A stretch of DNA of 64,000 nucleotides. Source: Clostridia bacterium (GTDB lineage: Bacteria > Bacillota > Clostridia > Oscillospirales > Acutalibacteraceae). The notes under the pieces are model-generated. The model was not told where the DNA came from, did no database searches, and saw only the letters and a program-made list of their open reading frames with translations. Location of the stretch: positions 1 through 64,000 of the forward strand of contig JAFTXJ010000004.1 in the NCBI GenBank assembly GCA_017461625.1, in the 5' to 3' direction. Shown piece after piece: positions 59,684 through 64,000 of the stretch. A program made the position numbers and the translations under genes. Each line of letters begins with the position of its first letter. Within the stretch, counting starts at the first letter, position 1.

Positions 59684-60097
59684 ATGGATATTATTGAACT
59701 TACAAGAGAATTAGGTGCAGCTATTCAGGCTGACCCTGCTTATGAAGCATTTCACAACGCAAGAAAAGTTAATAAACAGGATGATGCTCTTAACGAGCTT
59801 ATGAGCAAAATTCAGCTTATTCATATGTCATATCAGCACGAAGCTATGAAAGAAGATTCAAACGAAGAAAAGCTTGCCGCTTATGATAAAGAATTCACAG
59901 AAGTTTATCATCAGGTTATGGCTAACCCGAATATGATCGCTTTTGAAAATGCTAAAAACGGTCTTGATGCTCTTATGAAGAAAATCACAGGCATTCTCAC
60001 CCTCTGCGCTCAGGGTGAAGACCCTAAAACCTGCGAATATCAGGAGCAGGGCTGTTCAGGCAACTGCTCATCATGCAGCAGCAACTGCGGCGAATAA
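59684..60097 (+). CDS. YlbF/YmcA-family regulator with Cys-rich tail
   Basis: A 137-residue helical protein of the YlbF/YmcA (Ric) family, which in Bacillus forms a complex with YaaT that controls RNase Y activity and biofilm and sporulation switches. The helical core (LTRELGAAIQADPAYEAF and later LDALMKKITGIL) is clear. The C-terminus has CEYQEQGCSGNCSSC and ends SSNCGE, a Cys-rich segment that could bind an iron-sulfur cluster, as reported for this complex. The order miaB - this gene - mutS matches the Bacillus miaB - ymcA - (cotE) - mutS order, with cotE absent. Confidence 0.85.
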   Translation: MDIIELTRELGAAIQADPAYEAFHNARKVNKQDDALNELMSKIQLIHMSYQHEAMKEDSNEEKLAAYDKEFTEVYHQVMANPNMIAFENAKNGLDALMKKITGILTLCAQGEDPKTCEYQEQGCSGNCSSCSSNCGE

Positions 60098-60136
60098 TAA
60101 AACCCGACTTAAAATCCAGCAAGGAATGTGAAAAAG

Positions 60137-62755
60137 ATGGCAGAAATGACGCCCATGATGAGGCAATATCTTGAAACAAAAAAAGATTACCCCGACACTA
60201 TACTTATGTACCGACTGGGTGACTTTTATGAAATGTTTTTTGAAGATGCCAAGGTTGTATCCCGAGAGCTTGAGCTTGTGCTGACCGGCCGTGACTGCGG
60301 TCAGGAAGAGCGTGCACCTATGTGCGGTGTTCCGTTCCACAGTGTTGATTCATACATCGCCCGCCTTGTTGCTAAAGGCTATAAGGTTGCCATTTGCGAG
60401 CAGATGGAAGACCCGTCTCAGGCAAAGGGTATTGTAAGGCGTGAGGTTGTAAGAGTCCTCACCCCGGGTACTGTTATTGAAAGCAATATGCTCGACGAAG
60501 GCAAAAACAACTACCTTGCAAGCATCATCTTAAACGGCAAAAAGGCGGGCATCTGCTTTGCCGATGTTTCAACAGGCTCGGTCAATCTTACTCAGCTTGA
60601 AGATAAAGATGTTGACTCAAAAATTATAAACGAATTAGGCAAATTTATGCCGTCTGAAATTTTATATAACGCTCAGGTGCTTTCAAGTGCAAAAATTAAA
60701 GATTTTATCAAAAACCGTCTGGCCTGTATGGCAGACGGAATTGATGAATCATACTTGGATTATTCCAAAAATCTTCAAACGGTTCTCACCCATTTTAAAA
60801 AGGCAAGCGTTGAAGATTTAGGCATATCCGGTGAAGAGTGTGTTATCGCTTTAGGTACTGCTCTCGGCTATCTTCACGAGGTGCAGAAATCAGGCGTTGA
60901 CAACATACGTTCGATTGATTTTTACAGTGATTCTCAGTTTATGAAAATTGACATCAGTTCAAGGCGCAACCTCGAACTGACCGAAACAATGAGAAACCGT
61001 GAAAAGAGAGGAACACTTCTCTGGGTGCTTGACAAAACAAAGACCGCCATGGGCAAACGTCTTATGCGATCATGGCTTGAGCAACCCCTCATTTCCCCTG
61101 CCAAAATAACACGTCGCCACAATGCGGTGGGTGAGCTTTGTGAAAGCCCTGTTGAGCTCGATTCACTTATAACATCACTTTCTGCCATAAACGATATTGA
61201 ACGCCTTATGGCAAGAATTATATACGAAACCGCCAATGCAAAGGAGCTCCGCTCACTTGCAGCCACGGTTAAGATGTTACCCGAAATTAAAAACATTTTA
61301 TCCAAATTCAGCTGTGCACTTTTGGGCGATATTTTTTCTGACATTGATTTGCTTGAAGATGTGCTGTCACTTATTGAAAATTCAATTTGTGAAGACCCGC
61401 CCTTTACCGTTCGTGAAGGCGGAATGATCAAAGACGGCTTTAACGCTGAGCTTGACTCCCTTCGTGACATCGTTGTCAACGGCAAAGGATATATTGCAAA
61501 AGTGCAGACTGATGAGCAGGAAAGAACGGGAATTAAAAAGCTTAAAATCGGATATAACCGAGTTTTCGGTTATTACATTGAAGTTCCCAATTCATTCAAA
61601 GAGCTTGTCCCCGAAGAATATATAAGAAAACAAACCCTTGCAAACTGCGAGCGTTACATCACAAGCGAGCTCAAGGACCTTGAATCAAAGGTTCTCGGTG
61701 CTCAGGAACGAATTGTTAAGCTTGAATACGAAATCTTTACCGTTATCAGAGGCAAGGTTGCTGATGAGTTTTTCAGAATTCAAAAAACAGCCTCTGCCCT
61801 TGCAAGCCTTGATGTGCTCTGCTCTTTTGCAAATGTTTCTGCCAAAAACAATTACATTTGCCCGATTATCACAGAAAAACCTGTTATAAACATAAAAGAC
61901 GGCAGACATCCTGTTGTTGAAAAAATGCTAAAAGACTCTCCCTTTGTGCCAAACGATACATTGCTTGACTGTGACGACAACCGTTGTGCAATTATCACCG
62001 GACCGAATATGGCAGGTAAATCTACATATATGCGTCAGGTGGCTCTTATTGTGCTTATGGCTCAATGCGGTTGCTTTGTACCTGCAGGCAGTGCCGAAAT
62101 CGGCATTGTTGACAGCATTTTTACAAGAGTCGGTGCATCTGATGACCTTGCATCAGGTCAGTCAACCTTTATGGTTGAAATGAGTGAGGTTGCAAACATC
62201 CTCAAAAACGCCACCTCAAAGAGCCTTCTTATTTTTGATGAAATCGGCAGAGGTACTTCTACCTTTGACGGAATGAGCATCGCAAGAGCTGTGCTTGAAC
62301 ACACTGCCGATAAAAAGCGTCTTGGGGCAAAAACACTTTTTGCAACCCATTATCACGAACTCACCGAGCTTGAAAGCAAGCTCGACGGTGTAAGGAATTA
62401 TAACATCGCTGTTAAAAAGCGTGGCGATGACATCACATTTTTAAGAAGAATTGTTCCCGGCGGTGCTGACGGAAGTTACGGTATTGAAGTTGCAAAGCTT
62501 GCAGGTGTGCCCAATAATGTAGTAACAAGAGCAAGAGCAATTTTAAAAGAGCTTGAAGCCACAGGTGTTGCAGTTCATATGAGTGACGCACCGTCTGCCC
62601 CCTCACAGGAAGAAGATATGATGCAAATCTCTTTTTCAAGCGAAGTGGGAACAGAGCTTATTGAAGAAATTAAAAAAATTGATGTAAATACCCTTACCCC
62701 AATTGAAGCTATGCAGAAGCTTTATGATATAGTTAAAAAATCAAAAGAAATATAA
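60137..62755 (+). CDS. mutS: DNA mismatch repair protein MutS
   Basis: An 872-residue mismatch-recognition ATPase. The N-terminal mismatch-binding domain shows MYRLGDFYEMFFEDA, the Phe-X-Glu region that inserts at the mismatch; the connector, lever and clamp domains follow, then the ATPase with GPNMAGKSTYMRQ, LLIFDEIGRGTSTFDG and FATHYHEL. It is full length. ATG 60137 fits the AAGGA site at 60121-60125 better than the GTG at 60128. It is the third gene of miaB - ymcA - mutS - mutL. Confidence 0.95.
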   Translation: MAEMTPMMRQYLETKKDYPDTILMYRLGDFYEMFFEDAKVVSRELELVLTGRDCGQEERAPMCGVPFHSVDSYIARLVAKGYKVAICEQMEDPSQAKGIVRREVVRVLTPGTVIESNMLDEGKNNYLASIILNGKKAGICFADVSTGSVNLTQLEDKDVDSKIINELGKFMPSEILYNAQVLSSAKIKDFIKNRLACMADGIDESYLDYSKNLQTVLTHFKKASVEDLGISGEECVIALGTALGYLHEVQKSGVDNIRSIDFYSDSQFMKIDISSRRNLELTETMRNREKRGTLLWVLDKTKTAMGKRLMRSWLEQPLISPAKITRRHNAVGELCESPVELDSLITSLSAINDIERLMARIIYETANAKELRSLAATVKMLPEIKNILSKFSCALLGDIFSDIDLLEDVLSLIENSICEDPPFTVREGGMIKDGFNAELDSLRDIVVNGKGYIAKVQTDEQERTGIKKLKIGYNRVFGYYIEVPNSFKELVPEEYIRKQTLANCERYITSELKDLESKVLGAQERIVKLEYEIFTVIRGKVADEFFRIQKTASALASLDVLCSFANVSAKNNYICPIITEKPVINIKDGRHPVVEKMLKDSPFVPNDTLLDCDDNRCAIITGPNMAGKSTYMRQVALIVLMAQCGCFVPAGSAEIGIVDSIFTRVGASDDLASGQSTFMVEMSEVANILKNATSKSLLIFDEIGRGTSTFDGMSIARAVLEHTADKKRLGAKTLFATHYHELTELESKLDGVRNYNIAVKKRGDDITFLRRIVPGGADGSYGIEVAKLAGVPNNVVTRARAILKELEATGVAVHMSDAPSAPSQEEDMMQISFSSEVGTELIEEIKKIDVNTLTPIEAMQKLYDIVKKSKEI

Positions 62756-62773
62756 AATCAGGAGGTGATTGCC

Positions 62774-64000
62774 GTGCCCGAGATCAATATACTTGACAAA
62801 CACGTTGCCGAGCTTATTGCTGCAGGTGAAGTGGTTGAAAGACCTGCTTCTGTTGTAAAAGAGCTTATGGAAAATTCCATTGACGCAGGTGCAACTCTTA
62901 TAACGGTTGAAATCCGCAGGGGCGGTATCACCTACATCAGAATCACAGACAACGGTTGCGGAATTGACCGAAGCAACATCAGAAAAGCTTTTATAAGCCA
63001 CGCAACCAGCAAAATCTCTTCAGCAGACGACCTTGATTCAATTCTCACCCTCGGTTTCAGAGGCGAAGCATTGGCTTCTGTATCAGCTGTTGCAAGGGTT
63101 GAAATGCTGACCCGTGCCGAAAATGAAGAAATCGGCACTCGTTATTGCATTGAAGGCTCACAGGAAACATTGCTTGACGATGCAGGGTGCCCTAAAGGAA
63201 CAACCATTGTTGTGAGAGATTTGTTTTTCAACACTCCTGCAAGAATGAAATTTCTCAAAAAAGATGTTACAGAGGCCAACTCCGTTGCAGGTGTGGTTGA
63301 CAGAATTGCACTTTCTCACCCCGAGGTTTGCGTAAGGTTTATCCGTGAAGGCAAAGAAGTTCTTGCAACCCCGGGTGACGGAAATATAAAAAACACTGTG
63401 CACGCAATTTTCGACAAAGACTTTTCACAAGGACTTATTCAATGTGAATACGAATTAAACGGCATTAAGGTTAACGGATTTATTTCAAAGCCTGTTCACG
63501 CAAGAGCCAACCGTACAATGCAGTTTTTCTTCCTTAACGGAAGACTTATCAAAACAAGAACAGCTATGGCTGCTCTTGAGCAAGCATATAAAAATGCAAT
63601 TATGGTGGGAAAATTCCCTGCCTGCGTGCTTAATATCAGCATTCCCCCGATGGCAGTTGATGTTAATGTTCACCCTGCTAAAACCGAAGTTCGCTTCGCT
63701 GACGAAAAGAAAATTTTCGATGCTGTTTATTACTGTGCAAAGCTTGCTTTAGAAAGTGGCGACACACGACCTCAGATGAGCTTTGAAGCAAAAACACAGC
63801 TGAAGGTTGTTTCTCAGACAATGCCTCAGCCACCAAAGGCTGAGCAGACATTTATAAGGCTCAACGCAGATCCGGCATCTGACGATGCAATTAAAAAAGT
63901 GCTCAAAGCCGAAGCTCAATTCAAATCAATAAGAAGCACTGAAAAAATTCAGCCCGATGACAGAAAATCAAGTCTTGAAGCGTTGCATAAAAGCTTTGTT
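62774..64000 (+). CDS. mutL: DNA mismatch repair protein MutL (N-terminal part, runs off the window)
   Basis: An open frame of 409 codons to the edge with no stop. Start GTG 62774, with GGAGGTGATT just upstream and the conserved IDLDKHVAELIAAGE-type N-terminus (here INILDKHVAELIAAGEVV). Motifs are ELMENSIDAGA, ITDNGCGI, LGFRGEALASVSAV and DLFFNTPARMKFL, the GHKL ATPase set, then the RSAWADE-like transducer. The C-terminal dimerisation and endonuclease part is beyond the window. It shares a message with mutS (18-base gap). Confidence 0.93.
   Translation, partial: MPEINILDKHVAELIAAGEVVERPASVVKELMENSIDAGATLITVEIRRGGITYIRITDNGCGIDRSNIRKAFISHATSKISSADDLDSILTLGFRGEALASVSAVARVEMLTRAENEEIGTRYCIEGSQETLLDDAGCPKGTTIVVRDLFFNTPARMKFLKKDVTEANSVAGVVDRIALSHPEVCVRFIREGKEVLATPGDGNIKNTVHAIFDKDFSQGLIQCEYELNGIKVNGFISKPVHARANRTMQFFFLNGRLIKTRTAMAALEQAYKNAIMVGKFPACVLNISIPPMAVDVNVHPAKTEVRFADEKKIFDAVYYCAKLALESGDTRPQMSFEAKTQLKVVSQTMPQPPKAEQTFIRLNADPASDDAIKKVLKAEAQFKSIRSTEKIQPDDRKSSLEALHKSFV

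Noticed and set aside
1-64000. tRNA, rRNA or CRISPR arrays
   Set aside because: No cloverleaf-like or repeat-spacer pattern found on reading; a tRNAscan and CRISPR search would be decisive.

Overview
The window looks like chromosomal DNA of a spore-forming, anaerobic, gut-type Clostridium relative (Oscillospiraceae/Ruminococcaceae-like), with moderately AT-rich sequence. The pointers are an ispH-rpsA fusion gene, a spoIVFA/spoIVFB-like pair, a dockerin protein, a TIGR03905-type TSCPD protein, class B sortase and LCP genes, canonical GGAGG ribosome sites, and the Bacillus-like order miaB - ymcA-type gene - mutS - mutL. I see no rRNA or tRNA gene, no CRISPR array and no complete insertion sequence. 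This assignment rests on gene content only.

Layout. 1-2183: end of an unknown gene, then a leftward pdxK-type kinase, ECF S-component and radical SAM unit. 2398-4738: rfbA-rfbC-rfbD for dTDP-rhamnose, with rfbB absent. 4870-6122: a P-loop kinase and a CD3324-like/ParB-like fusion protein. 6164-10768: a leftward housekeeping operon (FAD oxidoreductase, cmk, plsC, ispH-rpsA). 10891-13767: a GH95 fucosidase and a HAD phosphatase. 13924-20369: a compact seven-gene phage head module (TerS, TerL, portal, protease, capsid, two connector-type proteins, tail-terminator-like protein), with no integrase, replication, tail or lysis genes. 20410-25816: a CPBP-family protein, an FkbM methyltransferase, a putative glycoside hydrolase and an SGNH esterase. 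25854-27734: an XRE repressor divergent from a secreted M23 peptidase across a symmetrical operator. 27812-31917: leftward FHA - proB - proA - membrane protein - sialidase-fold protein. 32050-37489: DUF815 ATPase, lipoprotein, SGDV-repeat membrane protein, transposase remnant, nfo, manA. 37464-38854: spoIVFB/spoIVFA-like pair. 38938-42774: glpK, Ldh-type dehydrogenase, malic enzyme. 42923-47295: membrane and small proteins, a phosphoesterase, TSCPD protein, and an ECF sigma factor with a membrane partner. 47342-49799: His-rich LCP protein, class B sortase and a tiny SPGTG protein. 49893-54441: hemW, a GPH transporter and lepA. 54870-58014: a YabE-like 3D-domain protein, a dockerin protein and a degenerate iron-alcohol-dehydrogenase homologue. 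58223-64000: miaB, a YlbF/YmcA-type gene, mutS and the start of mutL.

Together the accessory genes describe a glycan-foraging, envelope-remodelling bacterium: intracellular fucosidase, esterase and sialidase-like enzymes, manA, rhamnose precursor synthesis, a sortase, and several cell-wall hydrolases.

The most unusual piece is the intact head-and-packaging module. It sits between host genes, is closed by its own terminators, and has no recognisable means of integration, tail formation or lysis. It could be a degraded prophage whose head genes are still open, or a domesticated or capsid-forming element that borrows other functions. The second theme is the sortase region: a class B sortase, a 73-residue candidate substrate whose mature part would be about 21 residues, and an LCP protein with a cytoplasmic tail holding 29 histidines in its first 71 residues.
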